Below, piece after piece: positions 37,259 to 48,185 of a stretch of 64,000 nucleotides of DNA. Position 1 is the first letter of the stretch. Each line of letters begins with the position of its first letter. The DNA comes from Pseudonocardia abyssalis (GTDB lineage Bacteria > Actinomycetota > Actinomycetes > Mycobacteriales > Pseudonocardiaceae), in contig NZ_JADQDK010000001.1 of the NCBI RefSeq assembly GCF_019263705.2, positions 1,736,001 through 1,800,000 on the forward strand, written 5' to 3'. The translations under genes and the position numbers were made by a program. The notes beneath the pieces were generated by a model. It was not told where the DNA came from and did no database searches. It saw only the letters and a program-made list of their open reading frames with translations.

Positions 37259-38433
37259 TCAGACGCCGACGACGGCGAGCTCGGCCTCGACGGCCGCCTC
37301 CAGCCGTTCGCGCAGGTCGGGAAGGGTGATCTTGGACAGGATCTCGCCGAAGAAGCCGCGCACGACCAGGCGCCGGGCCGCGTCCTCGGGGATGCCGCGG
37401 CTCTGCAGGTAGAACAGCTGCTCGTCGTCGAACCGGCCGGTGGCGCTGGCGTGCCCGGCGCTGACGATCTCGCCGGTCTCGATCTCCAGGTTCGGCACCG
37501 AGTCGGCGCGGGCACCGGGGGTGAGCACCAGGTTGCGGTTGAACTCGAAGGTCTCGGTGTTCTCCGCGGCCGCGCGGATCAGCACGTCGCCGATCCAGAC
37601 GGTGTGCGCCCCGTCGCCCTGCAGCGCGTTCTTGTAGAGCACGTTGCTCGTGCACTGCGGCACGCCGTGGTCGACGAGGAGGCGCTGCTCCAGGTGCTGG
37701 TTCGCGTCGGCGTAGCCCAGCCCGAGGAGCTCGGCGTCGCCGCCGGGGCCGCGATAGTTCACCGTCGAGACGATGCGCACCAGGTCGCCGCCGAGTTGGA
37801 CGGCGACACCGCGCAGGGTGGCGTCACGGCCGATCGAGAAGTGGTGCGAGCCCGCGTGCACGGCGTCGTCGGCCCACTCCTCGGTGACCACGAGGTGCAG
37901 CGTGGAGCCGTCGGCCACCACGACCTCGAGGTTGTCGGCCAGCGTGCCGGAGCCGCCGTTCTCGACGACGACGGTGGCGACCGTGTGCGGGGTCGTGCGG
38001 ATCTGCACGTGGCCCACCGCGACCGCACCCTCCCCCGGGCCGGTGACCGAGATCGTCACCGGCTCGGGAGTGCCGTCCAGCGTGACGACGGTGGCCTCGG
38101 TGAACGCCGACCACGCCGCGGCGGCGATGCGGTCGGCGGGGACGCCGCCCTCGCCGATCCGGGCGTCGTCGCGGCCGACGGTCTCGACCGCCACGCCCGC
38201 CGAACCGGCGTCGCTCACCGTGACGGTGGCCGATGCCTCGAACGTCGTGGTCTCCCACAGCCCGCGCAGCCGCCGCTTCGGCGTGAAGCGCCAGTTCTCC
38301 TCGCGGCCGCTGGGGACCTCGAAGGCGCCCACGTCGTAGGCGGTGAAGCGCTCGCTCGCGCTGGCCAGGGGCTTGGAGCCCATGCCCTTCTTCGCGCCGG
38401 CCAGCTCAGGGGCCAGACCGGAAACTACGTCGG

Positions 38434-38437
<4 letters not shown>
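37259..38437 (-). CDS. sufD: Fe-S scaffold subunit SufD
   Basis: 392 residues of the SUF/FeS-cluster-assembly beta-helix family. The C-terminal part has [21 protein letters not shown] and [27 protein letters not shown], typical for SufB/SufD; the conserved His for cluster binding with SufB is in AGHASATG. The N-terminus has the usual SufD region [14 protein letters not shown] overlaps the sufB stop. Confidence 0.96.
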
Positions 38438-39860
<1,423 letters not shown>

Positions 39861-39864
<4 letters not shown>

Positions 39865-40628
39865 TCGGGCTGTCTCCCTCTCGGGATCGTGGTGGTTGTC
39901 GTGCTCCGCCGGATCTCGGGAAGATCCAGAGGGACGTGGGTGGTGCACGCGGAGTCACCGCGGGCGATGGTCGCGAGGCGCTGCACGTGCGTGCCGAGCA
40001 GCTCCGCGAAGGCGTGGGTCTCGGCCTCGCACAGCGCCGGGAACTCGGCCGCGACGTGCGCGACCGGGCAGTGGTGCTGGCACAGCTGGACGCCGTGCCC
40101 GCCGGGTCCGGTGCCCGCCGACCGGGCCTGGGCCGCGTAACCGCGCGCGGTGAGCACGTCGGCCAGCGCCTCGACCCGGGCGTCGGCGCCGTGCGCCGCC
40201 GTGACCTGCGCGATGCCGTCGCCGAGGAGCTCCTCGACGCGGCTCTGCGCGAAGCCCTCGACGGCGTCCGGGCCCCCGTGCTGCGCCAGGTAGCGCAGCG
40301 CGGCGACCGCGAGGTCGTCGTAGCCGTGGCCGAAGCGCGCCCGGCCGGCGTCGGTGAGCAGGTACTGCTTCGGGGGGCGCCCCCGGCCGCGCGGGCCCCG
40401 ACGGGGGGCGTCGCGCACGTCGGCCTCGCCGTCGGCGAGGAGTGCGTCGAGGTGCCGGCGCACGGCGGGCGAGGACAGCTCCAGGGCCGCGGCGACGTCG
40501 GCCGCGGTGATCGGCCCCTGCTCCATGAGCAGGCGGGCGACCGACTCGCGGGTGCGGCCGTCGGTGGGCCCCCCCGCCTGGATGGGCACACCGGCGGTCC
40601 CGAGAACGGGGGTACCGGTTGTTTTCAC
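39861..40628 (-). CDS. sufR: Fe-S-responsive repressor SufR
   Basis: 255 residues from the GTG at 40628. Winged helix with [24 protein letters not shown] (about 40-63, in pieces), then an effector domain with the cluster-binding cysteines Cys183, Cys187 and Cys200 ([11 protein letters not shown] and FPALCEAE). First gene of the suf operon, so it represses its own operon. The operator motif overlaps the start codon, and a TATAGG -10 candidate is only about 14 bases upstream, so the mRNA would be leaderless or nearly so. A later internal start is less likely because the HTH would be cut. Confidence 0.92.
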
Positions 40629-40639
40629 AACGCCAGTGT
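40625..40639 (-). promoter_or_regulatory. SufR operator (ACACT-N5-TGTGA)
   Basis: On the leftward strand 40639-40625 reads ACACTGGCGTTGTGA, an exact match to the inverted motif ACACT-N5-TGTGA that I recall for mycobacterial SufR (Rv1460). It lies just after a TATAGG -10 candidate (40647-40642) and includes the sufR start codon, so bound repressor would block initiation. Confidence 0.8.
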
Positions 40640-40722
40640 TGCCTATATCGCCGAGGACGGCAAAGGCACCCCCCGCCACGGGTGAGGCGCTTCACGTCGG
40701 GGCCGGTCGATACGCTCCCGGC

Positions 40723-42324
40723 ATGGCCGCACCCGGGGTGGACGACACGATCGTGGACGAGGGTCCGCCGTCGCCGCCCGCGCGCGACCCGAGCCGCACC
40801 GCCCGGCTGTTCGGGCTCGTCGGCTCGCTGCTGATGGCGGGGGGCGCGCTCGGGTCCGGCGCACTGCCCGTGCCCAACCCGCTGTTCGGCATCCGGGTGC
40901 TCAGCCTGCCCAGCCGCAACGCCACGGTCGCCATCGCGATCACCTACGCGGGCATCGGCATGGTCGTGCTGGCCTGGCTGTGGATCGGCAAGATGCTGCG
41001 CGAGAACGGGGCCGTCGCCCCGGCCCCGACCCGGGCCCAGCTCAGCCGCACCGCGGTGCTGTGGGCGATCCCGCTCGCGCTGGCCCCGCCGCTGTTCTCC
41101 CGCGACGTCTACAGCTACCTCGCGCAGAGCGCCACGCTGGCCCGCGGACTCGACCCGTACACGCTCGGCCCGGCCGAGGCGTTCGGCGTCGACGACCCCC
41201 TGGTGCGGTCGATCCCCACGATCTGGCGCGACACCGGCGCCCCGTACGGCCCGTTCTTCCTCGTGCTCGGCCGCGGGATCACCGCGCTCACCGGCAACGA
41301 CATCGTCGCCGGGGTGTTCGCCCACCGGGCACTGGCCCTCGTCGGTGTGGCGATGATCGTCTGGGTGCTGCCGAAGCTCGCGCGGCGCTGCGGGCTCGAC
41401 GTCGGGCTCGCGATGTGGCTCGGCGTGGCCAACCCGCTCGTACTGTTCCACCTGGTCAGCGGCATGCACAACGAGTCACTGATGGTCGGGCTGATGCTCG
41501 TCGGGTTCGAGGTGGGGCTGCGCGCGGGCGAGCGCTGGTGGGATCCGTACCTGCTCGGCGGCGGCGTGCTGATCGTGCTGGCCTCGGCGGTCAAGCTGCC
41601 CGCGCTGCTCGCGCTGGGGTTCCTCGGCATCGAGTGGGCGCGGCGGCGCGGCGGGCGGGTGCGCGACGTCGCGATCGCGGCCACGCTGTTCACCGCGATC
41701 GCGGTGCTGGTCTACGCGGCCTTCGGCTACTTCACCGGTCTCGGCCTGCGCTGGCTCGACGCGCTGGGCGCACCCAGCCTGATCCGCAGCTGGCTGTCGA
41801 TCTCCACCGACTTCGGGCTGCTCGGCGGCCAGGTCGGCATCATCCTCGGCGGTCTCGGCGACCACACCGACGCCGTGCTCTCCCTCACCCGCGCCGCGGG
41901 ACTGGTGCTGGCCGCGCTGCTGGCCGGCCGGCTGATGCTCGCCGTGCTGCGCGGGCGGCTCGACGCGATCACCGGGATGGCCGCCGGGATGGCCGCGGTG
42001 GTGGTGCTGAGCCCGATCGTGCACCCCTGGTACCTGCTCTGGGCGGTGATCCCGCTGGCCGCCACGAAGGCGATGCCCAAGGCGCGACGGGCGATGCTGG
42101 TGATCTCCGGCATCCTCGCGATCGTCGTGCCGCCGACGGGGGCCGACTTCAACTTCCGCGCCTACCAGCTCCCCATGTCGATCATCGCCGGGCTGCTGGT
42201 GCTCGCGCTGTCCCTGCTCGTGGTGCGGCGCAGCCTGGCCGGACGCACCGGGGTCGACGTCGACGCGTGGCCGGGGCGCGTCCCGGCGGGTCGCCCTCAG
42301 GACAGCCCGGGGGCACCTCTCTAG
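40723..42324 (+). CDS. mptB: Alpha-(1->6)-mannopyranosyltransferase MptB-like (GT-C)
   Basis: 533 residues with about 13 membrane helices. The catalytic-type Asp is in the first large loop, FSRDVYSYLAQSATLARGLDPY, followed by WRDTGAPYGPFFLVLGR, a pattern typical of polyprenol-phosphate-mannose-dependent mannosyltransferases of mycobacteria. MptB starts the alpha-1,6 mannan core of lipomannan. From memory it is the gene (Rv1459c) divergent from sufR in mycobacteria, exactly as here. Start at ATG 40723. Acts on the outer side of the membrane. Confidence 0.9.
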   Translation: MAAPGVDDTIVDEGPPSPPARDPSRTARLFGLVGSLLMAGGALGSGALPVPNPLFGIRVLSLPSRNATVAIAITYAGIGMVVLAWLWIGKMLRENGAVAPAPTRAQLSRTAVLWAIPLALAPPLFSRDVYSYLAQSATLARGLDPYTLGPAEAFGVDDPLVRSIPTIWRDTGAPYGPFFLVLGRGITALTGNDIVAGVFAHRALALVGVAMIVWVLPKLARRCGLDVGLAMWLGVANPLVLFHLVSGMHNESLMVGLMLVGFEVGLRAGERWWDPYLLGGGVLIVLASAVKLPALLALGFLGIEWARRRGGRVRDVAIAATLFTAIAVLVYAAFGYFTGLGLRWLDALGAPSLIRSWLSISTDFGLLGGQVGIILGGLGDHTDAVLSLTRAAGLVLAALLAGRLMLAVLRGRLDAITGMAAGMAAVVVLSPIVHPWYLLWAVIPLAATKAMPKARRAMLVISGILAIVVPPTGADFNFRAYQLPMSIIAGLLVLALSLLVVRRSLAGRTGVDVDAWPGRVPAGRPQDSPGAPL

Positions 42325-42334
42325 ACTCACCTCC

Positions 42335-43258
42335 GTGAGTCCGCACCCCGCCGTGTCCGTCCGTGGCCTGGTCAAGCGCTACGGCCGGACGACCGCGGTC
42401 GACGGGCTCGACCTGGAGCTGCCCGCCGCCTCCGTGCTGGCCCTGCTCGGGCCCAACGGCGCGGGCAAGACCACCACCGTCGAGGTGTGCACCGGGTTCG
42501 CCACCGCCGACGCGGGCGAGGTGCGGGTGCTCGGCGTCGACCCGGCGGGGGCGCCCGACGCGCTGCGCGCCCGGATCGGGGTGATGCCGCAGGGCGGCGG
42601 CGCCTACCCGGGCGTCCACGCCGGGGAGATGCTGCGGGTCGTCGCGGCCTGCGCGGCGCACCCGCTCGACGTCGGCTGGCTCTCCGAGGTCCTCGGCCTC
42701 GACGCGTGCGGCCGCACCCCCTACAAGCGCCTCTCCGGCGGGCAGCAGCAGCGCCTCGCGCTCGCCTGCGCCGTGGTCGGGCGTCCGGAGCTGGTGTTCC
42801 TCGACGAGCCGACCGCCGGCATGGACCCCCAGGGCCGCCGGCTGGTCTGGGACCTGATCTCCGCGCTGCGCCGAGACGGCGTCGCCGTGCTGCTCACCAC
42901 GCACCTCATGGAGGAGGCCGAGGCGCTCGCCGACGACGTCGTGATCGTCGACCACGGCCGCGTCGTCGCCCACGGCACGCCCGCCGTCCTCACCGCGGGC
43001 GAGCAGCAGGAGCTGCGCTTCCGCGCCCGCGCCGGCATGGACCTCGACGGCCTGCGCGCCGCCCTGCCCGACGGCTACGGCGCCGTCGAGCCGGTCGGCG
43101 GCCGCTACGTGGTGCAGGGCCGGATCAACCCCGCCGTGCTGTCGGTGATCACCTCGTGGTGCGCCGAGCAGGGCGCGCTCGCCGACGACGTGCAGGTCGC
43201 CCGGCGCAGCCTGGAGGACGTGTTCCTCGAACTGACCGGACGGGAACTGCGGGCATGA
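42335..43258 (+). CDS. ABC transporter ATPase (DRA/CcmA type)
   Basis: 307 residues from the GTG at 42335, 10 bp after mptB. Walker A GPNGAGKTT (about 35-43), signature LSGGQQQRLAL, Walker B LVFLDEPTAGMDPQGR, and a C-terminal ~85-residue extension as in drug-export ATPases. Works with the next gene. Corresponds to the Rv1458c position. Substrate unknown; cell-envelope component or drug. Confidence 0.93.
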   Translation: MSPHPAVSVRGLVKRYGRTTAVDGLDLELPAASVLALLGPNGAGKTTTVEVCTGFATADAGEVRVLGVDPAGAPDALRARIGVMPQGGGAYPGVHAGEMLRVVAACAAHPLDVGWLSEVLGLDACGRTPYKRLSGGQQQRLALACAVVGRPELVFLDEPTAGMDPQGRRLVWDLISALRRDGVAVLLTTHLMEEAEALADDVVIVDHGRVVAHGTPAVLTAGEQQELRFRARAGMDLDGLRAALPDGYGAVEPVGGRYVVQGRINPAVLSVITSWCAEQGALADDVQVARRSLEDVFLELTGRELRA

Positions 43259-44058
43259 CGTCGTCGATGTACTCCTCGCCGCAGGGCCGGTTCGTGCCCG
43301 GCACGTTCACCCCGCGCCCCGGGGCCGGGACGCCCGGGAGGATGCTCGCGGCCCAGGCGGGCACGGAGCTGCGCCTGGCGCTGCGCAACGGCGAGCAGGT
43401 CCTGCTGACGCTGCTCATCCCGATCGTGCTGCTGGTCGGGCTCACGCTGCTCGACCTCGTGCCGCTGCCCGAGCCGCGGGTCGCGTTCGTCGTGCCGGGG
43501 GTGCTCGCGCTCGCGGTGATGTCCACGGCGTTCACCGGGCAGGCGATCGCGTTCGGCTTCGACCGCCGCTACGGGGTGATCCGCCGCCTCGCCGCCACCG
43601 CGCTCCCCCGCTGGCTGCTCGTCGCGGGCCGGCTCGTCGCGGTGCTGGGGATCGTCGCCGTGCAGATGGTGGTGCTGGGCGTCATCGCCGCGGTGCTGGG
43701 CTGGCGCCCGGCGGGCGCCGGGCTGGCCTGGGCGGTGCTGCTGGTACTGCTCGGGTCGGCGGCGTTCGGGGCGCTGGGCATCCTGCTCGGCGGCACGCTG
43801 CGGGCGGAGGTCACCCTCGCCGTCGCCAACGTCGTGTGGTTCGTGCTGCTGCTCGCCGGCGGCATCGTGATCCCGGTGGCCCAGCTCCCCGGCCCGCTGG
43901 CCGCGGTGGCGTCGGCGCTGCCGTCGGGCGCGCTGGCCGAGGGCCTGCGGACGGTCCTGACCACCGGCGCACCCCCCGGCCTCACCCCCGTGCTCGTGCT
44001 GGTGGCGTGGGCGGCGGCGGCCGGGCTGGCGGCGACGCGGCTGGTCAAGCTGCGCTGA
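43255..44058 (+). CDS. ABC-2 type permease
   Basis: 267 residues with six hydrophobic helices from about residue 45 (LLTLLIPIVLLVGLTLLDLV). Start ATG overlaps the ATPase stop (ATGA). Has an ABC-2 type pattern (FGFDRRYGVIRRLAATALPR between helices). With the ATPase it makes a complete exporter, syntenic with Rv1457c. Confidence 0.92.
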   Translation: MTSSMYSSPQGRFVPGTFTPRPGAGTPGRMLAAQAGTELRLALRNGEQVLLTLLIPIVLLVGLTLLDLVPLPEPRVAFVVPGVLALAVMSTAFTGQAIAFGFDRRYGVIRRLAATALPRWLLVAGRLVAVLGIVAVQMVVLGVIAAVLGWRPAGAGLAWAVLLVLLGSAAFGALGILLGGTLRAEVTLAVANVVWFVLLLAGGIVIPVAQLPGPLAAVASALPSGALAEGLRTVLTTGAPPGLTPVLVLVAWAAAAGLAATRLVKLR

Positions 44059-44075
44059 CGCCGGCCGTATGACGC

Positions 44076-44111
44076 CGTCGCACAGGGTGCGGCTCGTCGC
44101 ACGGGGTGCGG
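44076..44111. repeat. Tandem 17-bp repeat upstream of the AbiEi-like pseudogene
   Basis: CGTCGCACAGGGTGCGG at 44076-44092 and CGTCGCACGGGGTGCGG at 44095-44111 differ by one base. The same word in opposite orientation (CCACACCCTGTGCG) occurs at 45166-45179 on the other side of the gene. Confidence 0.65.
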
Positions 44112-44210
44112 CGGCCGCGACGGTCCGGAACCCGTGCGCGAGGGCCGGGGCGTCCACAGGTTGTCGCGTTCGGCCCCACCGGAAGCCTTCCCGGCCCCAT
44201 CCTGCGCGGC

Positions 44211-45118
44211 ATGGACATCGACGATCCGCAGCTGCTGACGCGCCGCGAGCTCCTCTCCCACGGGTTCGACGACGGCGAGATCCGGGCCCGTCGACGGCGC
44301 GGCGATCTCTGCACGGTGCGCCGCGGCGCCTACGCCCGGGTCCTGCCCTCGCGCCCCGAGGACCGGCACGCCGTGCTGGTCCGCGCGGCGGTCGGGCAGG
44401 TCTCCCCGGACGCGGTGGTCAGCCACCTCGCGGCGGCCGTGCTGCACGGGCTGCCGGTCTGGGGCGACCCGCTGCGCCGGGTGCAGCTGACCCGCACCCG
44501 TCGGTCCGGCGGGCGACTCACCGCCGACCTGCACGTCCACGCCGCCCCGCTGGAACCGTGGGAGACCGTCGTCGTCGACGGGATCGCGGTCACCTCTCCG
44601 CTCGCACCCTCGTCGACGTGGGGCGTCAGATCGGGTTCGAGCAGGCCGTGGTGGTCGCGGACGCGGCGCTGTGGCGCCGGATCGTGACCCGGGAGGAGCT
44701 GGACGGCGCCCTCGCCACCGCCCGCGGACGGCCCGGGGTCCCGGCCGCGCGCCGCGTACTGGCCTTCGCGCGGTGGGGCAGCGAGAGCGTCGGGCAGTCG
44801 CGCAGCCGCGTCGCGATGAGGCGCGCGGGCATCCCGGACCCGGTGCTGCAGTGGGAGGTGCGGACGGCAGCCGGGGTCGTGCACGCCGACTTCGGCTGGC
44901 CGGGGTTGCGCACCTTCGGCGAGTTCGACGGGCGGGAGAAGTACGGGCGGCCGGTCGCACCGGGGCGGACACCCGGTGACGTCGTGTACGCGGAGAAGCG
45001 GCGCGAGGACGCGATGCGCGGCGAGGACCTCGGTGCGGTCCGCTGGGGCTGGGCCGACCTGACCCCCTTCGCCCCGACGGCCGCCCGCCTCCGGCGCACC
45101 TTCCGGTACCAGCAGTGA
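44211..45118 (+). pseudogene. AbiEi/DUF559-like gene, frameshifted
   Basis: The ATG at 44211 begins LLTRRELLSHGFDDGEIRAR, the AbiEi-type antitoxin N-terminal domain. Near 44600, inside VVDGIAVTS, one base is missing relative to the intact paralog at 55983-56879 and the protein continues in the next frame with RTLVDVGRQIGFEQAVVVAD to the stop at 45118. The C-terminal part has the nuclease-like pattern DFGWPGLRTFGEFDGREKYG and EKRREDAMR of DUF559 proteins. Otherwise it aligns along its length with the paralog, so one change has broken it. A sequencing error cannot be excluded. No toxin partner gene is next to it. Confidence 0.75.
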
Positions 45119-45135
45119 GCGAGCAGCCCCCCGGT

Positions 45136-45232
45136 CGTCGCACGCCCGTCGGGCTCTCGCACGGGCCACACCCTGTGCGCCGGGCCACGGGGTGTGCGGG
45201 GGCGGGGTGTGCGGGGGCGGGGTGTGCGGGGA
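45136..45232. repeat. Inverted and tandem GCAC-word repeats upstream of ctaA
   Basis: Contains CGTCGCACG (45136), CCACACCCTGTGCG (45166-45179, inverse of the word at 44079-44092), and three tandem 15-bp units CGGGGTGTGCGGGGG at 45188, 45203 and 45218 (last one with one change). It runs to 18 bases before the ctaA start, so ctaA transcription or translation must pass it. Confidence 0.65.
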
Positions 45233-45250
45233 GCGGCCTACGATCGTGGG

Positions 45251-46201
45251 GTGAGCGTCCTCGACCGTCTCCCCGTCACCTCGGCCACCACGATGCGCCG
45301 TCTCGCGATCGCGAACCTCGTGGCCCAGGTGGGGATCATGGTCACCGGGGTCACCGTGCGGGTGACCGGGTCCGGGCTGGGCTGCCCGGGCTGGCCGGAG
45401 TGCTTCCCCGGCAGCATGGTGCCCGTCTCGAACGCCGACGTGGCCCCGCTGCACCAGTGGGTCGAGTTCGGCAACCGGCTGCTGACGTTCGTGATCGTCA
45501 TCGTCGCCGGGCTGGTCCTGCTCGCCGCGCTCGGCACCCGTCCGCGACGGCGCCGGCTGACGCTGCTCGCCGCGGTGATGCCCGCGGGGATCGTCGCGCA
45601 GGCCGTCATCGGGGGCATCACGGTGCTCACCGACCTGGCGTGGGGCGGGGTCGCGCTGCACTTCATGGTCTCGGCGGGGCTCGTCTGGCTCTCCGCGGCG
45701 CTGGTGCTCGCCACCGGCGAGGGTGACGGTCCGCCGCGGCCGCTGGTGCCGCGGGCGATCCGCGGGCTGGTCGGCGTCAGCTCCGGGGTGCTCGCGGCAC
45801 TGCTGGTGGCGGGCACGCTCGTCACCGCGGCCGGCCCGCACGCCGGCGACGCGGAGACCCCGCGGCTCGGGCTGGGCGTCGAGGCGATGGCGCAGCTGCA
45901 CGCGGAGCTGCTGTTCGGCTACCTCGGGCTGCTCGTCGGGCTGGGGTTCGCGCTGCACGCCGTCGCCGCCCCCACCGCACTGGTCCGGCGCTTCCGCGTG
46001 CTGGTCGTCGTCGTGCTCGCGCAGGGCGCACTCGGCGGGATCCAGTACGCGATCGGCGTCCCCGAGGTGCTGGTCGTGCTGCACGTCCTCGGCGCCGGGC
46101 TGGTCACCGCCGCGGCCTCGACCCTGTGGTCCGCCACCGTCGAGCGCTCGGGCGCCCCGGTCGGCACCCGGGATGCGGAACCCGCCCTCGCCGCGCCATG
46201 A
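45251..46201 (+). CDS. ctaA: Heme A synthase (COX15/CtaA)
   Basis: 316 residues, eight membrane helices. Conserved TGSGLGCPGWPECFPG with a cysteine pair, and heme-ligand histidines in APLHQWVEFGNRLL, LHFMVSAGLVWLS, MAQLHAELLFGYLGLL and VLHVLGAGLVTA. Converts heme O to heme A for cytochrome aa3. GTG at 45251 is preferred because the open frame upstream only translates the tandem repeat. CtaB, which makes heme O, is at 57131 in the same window. Confidence 0.95.
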   Translation: MSVLDRLPVTSATTMRRLAIANLVAQVGIMVTGVTVRVTGSGLGCPGWPECFPGSMVPVSNADVAPLHQWVEFGNRLLTFVIVIVAGLVLLAALGTRPRRRRLTLLAAVMPAGIVAQAVIGGITVLTDLAWGGVALHFMVSAGLVWLSAALVLATGEGDGPPRPLVPRAIRGLVGVSSGVLAALLVAGTLVTAAGPHAGDAETPRLGLGVEAMAQLHAELLFGYLGLLVGLGFALHAVAAPTALVRRFRVLVVVVLAQGALGGIQYAIGVPEVLVVLHVLGAGLVTAAASTLWSATVERSGAPVGTRDAEPALAAP

Positions 46202-46208
46202 TCGGGCC

Positions 46209-47180
46209 GTGCGCGCGATCCAGATCTCCGAGGCCGGTGGCCCCGACGTCCTGACCCCGACCGAGCTCGACGACCCGGCTCCCGGGCCCGGCGAGATCCT
46301 CGTCGAGGTGGCGGCGGCGGGTGTCAACTTCATCGACACCTACCAGCGCGAGGGCGTCTACCCGATGACGCTGCCCTACGTCGCCGGGATGGAGGGCTCC
46401 GGTCGGGTCCGGGCGCTCGGCGAGGGTGTCGACCCGTTCGCCGTAGGTGATCGCGTGGCGTGGTGCGAGCAGCTCGGGAGCTACGCCGAGCTCGTCGCGG
46501 TCGAGGCGGCGAAGGCCGTCCCCGTCCCCGACGGCGTCGCCGACGACCTGGCCGTCGGCGCGCTGCTGCAGGGCATGACCGCCCACTTCCTGGTCAACGA
46601 CACCTACCCCGTGCGGCCCGGTGACGACGTGCTGGTGCACGCGGCCGCGGGCGGGGTCGGGCTGCTGCTCACCCAGCTCGCCGCCGCGAAGGGCGCCCGG
46701 GTGATCGCGACCGTCTCCACCGCGGAGAAGGAGGAGCTGGCCCGCGGGGCCGGGGCGGCCGAGGTGATCCGGTACACCGAGGTGGACGACCTCGCGGCCG
46801 CGGTGCGCGACCTCACCGGCGGCACCGGCGTGGCCGTCGCCTACGACAGCGTCGGGAGGACGACGTTCGACGCGAGCCTCGACTCCCTGCGCGTGCGCGG
46901 GATGCTCGTGCTGTTCGGCGCGGCCAGCGGCCCGGTGCCGCCGGTCGACCCGCAGCGGCTCAACCGCGGCGGCTCGCTCTACCTCACCCGCCCCACGCTG
47001 TTCCACCACCTCCCGACCCCCGAGGCGCTGCGGGAGCGGGCCGCGGCGGTCTACGCCTCGGTCGCCGACGGCACCCTCGACGTCCGCATCGGGCACCGCT
47101 ACCCCCTCGCCGAGGCCCGCACCGCCCACGAGGACCTGCAGGCCCGGCGCACCACCGGGAAGCTGCTACTGGTCCCCTGA
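46209..47180 (+). CDS. qor: NADPH:quinone oxidoreductase (MDR family)
   Basis: 323 residues from the GTG at 46209. Zinc-free medium-chain reductase: AAAGVNFIDTYQREGVYP, the cofactor motif HAAAGGVGLLLTQLAAAKGARVIATVST (in overlapping pieces, about 145-172) and the C-terminal TGKLLLVP. Reduces quinones with NADPH. Syntenic with Rv1454c, 7 bp after ctaA. Its last 15 bp overlap the convergent iron-ABC ATPase gene. Confidence 0.94.
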   Translation: MRAIQISEAGGPDVLTPTELDDPAPGPGEILVEVAAAGVNFIDTYQREGVYPMTLPYVAGMEGSGRVRALGEGVDPFAVGDRVAWCEQLGSYAELVAVEAAKAVPVPDGVADDLAVGALLQGMTAHFLVNDTYPVRPGDDVLVHAAAGGVGLLLTQLAAAKGARVIATVSTAEKEELARGAGAAEVIRYTEVDDLAAAVRDLTGGTGVAVAYDSVGRTTFDASLDSLRVRGMLVLFGAASGPVPPVDPQRLNRGGSLYLTRPTLFHHLPTPEALRERAAAVYASVADGTLDVRIGHRYPLAEARTAHEDLQARRTTGKLLLVP

Positions 47181-48185
47181 GGACGGGTAGAACAGCACCG
47201 GCCCCGCCACCTCCACGTCGACCCGCTGCCCCACGTGCGGCAGGTCGGCGTCGGCGGTGCGGCAGCGCAGCACGGTTCCGCCGTGCTCGACCAGCACCGT
47301 CGAGTCGTGCCCGTGGAAGATCACCTCGCGGACCGTGGCGGCCGACCCACCGCGCAGCCGGAGCTGCTCGGGGCGCAGCAGGACCCGGCCCGGCCCGTCA
47401 GGGCCGTCGACGGCGAGGCGGCCCAGCGCGGTGTCGGCCCGGCCCGCGCTGACCCGCGCTGACAGCACCACGGCCTCGCCGACGAACGTGCCGACGTCGA
47501 GGTCGACCGGGGCCCGGTACAGCTCGTGCGGCGGCCCGGCCTGCACGACCCGGCCCGCGACGAGCACCGCGACCCGGTCGGCCACGCCGAGGGCCTCCTG
47601 CTGGTCGTGGGTGACGAGGACCGCGGCGGCCCCGGCGGCCCGCAGCGCGGCGCACACCTGCTCGCGCACCTCGGCGCGCAGCCCGGCGTCCAGGGCGGTG
47701 AACGGTTCGTCGAGCAGGACCAGGGCCGGGGCCGGGGCCAGCGCCCGGGCCAGCGCGACGCGCTGCTGCTGGCCGCCGGAGAGCTCGTCGGGGCGGCGCC
47801 GGCCGTACCCGGGCAGGCCGACGAGCTCCAGCACCTCCTCGACGCGCCCGTTGCGACGGCCCGCGCGGTCGAGGCCGAACCCGACGTTGCCCGCCACGGT
47901 GAGGTGCCCGAACAGCGCACCGTCCTGGGGCACCAGTCCGACGCCGCGGCGCTCCGGGGCGACGTCGACGCCGTCGGAGGCGACGAGCCGTCCGTCGAGC
48001 TCGACGGACCCGGCGTCGAGCGGGTGGAACCCGGCGACGGTGCGCAGCAGCGTGGTCTTGCCGCAGCCCGAGCCGCCGAGCACGGCCACCAGCTCACCCG
48101 CGGCCACCGTCAGGTCGATCCCGTGCAGGACCGGCGTGTCCGGGTAGGAGGCCCGCACCCCCCGGACGACGAGTGCCGGCGTCAC
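47166..48185 (-). CDS. fbpC: Ferric-iron ABC transporter ATPase (FbpC-like)
   Basis: 339 residues. Walker A GGSGCGKTT (about 37-45), signature LSGGQQQRVALARAL, Walker B LVLLDEPFTALD, and a C-terminal TOBE-like domain with VLLRPEQLRLRGG. Length and TOBE domain match FbpC/PotA-type ATPases. The GTG at 48185 overlaps the permease stop (GTGA). Third gene of an iron-uptake operon. Confidence 0.92.
   Translation of the reverse strand: MTPALVVRGVRASYPDTPVLHGIDLTVAAGELVAVLGGSGCGKTTLLRTVAGFHPLDAGSVELDGRLVASDGVDVAPERRGVGLVPQDGALFGHLTVAGNVGFGLDRAGRRNGRVEEVLELVGLPGYGRRRPDELSGGQQQRVALARALAPAPALVLLDEPFTALDAGLRAEVREQVCAALRAAGAAAVLVTHDQQEALGVADRVAVLVAGRVVQAGPPHELYRAPVDLDVGTFVGEAVVLSARVSAGRADTALGRLAVDGPDGPGRVLLRPEQLRLRGGSAATVREVIFHGHDSTVLVEHGGTVLRCRTADADLPHVGQRVDVEVAGPVLFYPSSGDQ

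Noticed and set aside
45188..45232. CRISPR-like array in the ctaA upstream region
   Set aside because: Units are 15 bp in direct tandem without spacers; a simple tandem repeat.
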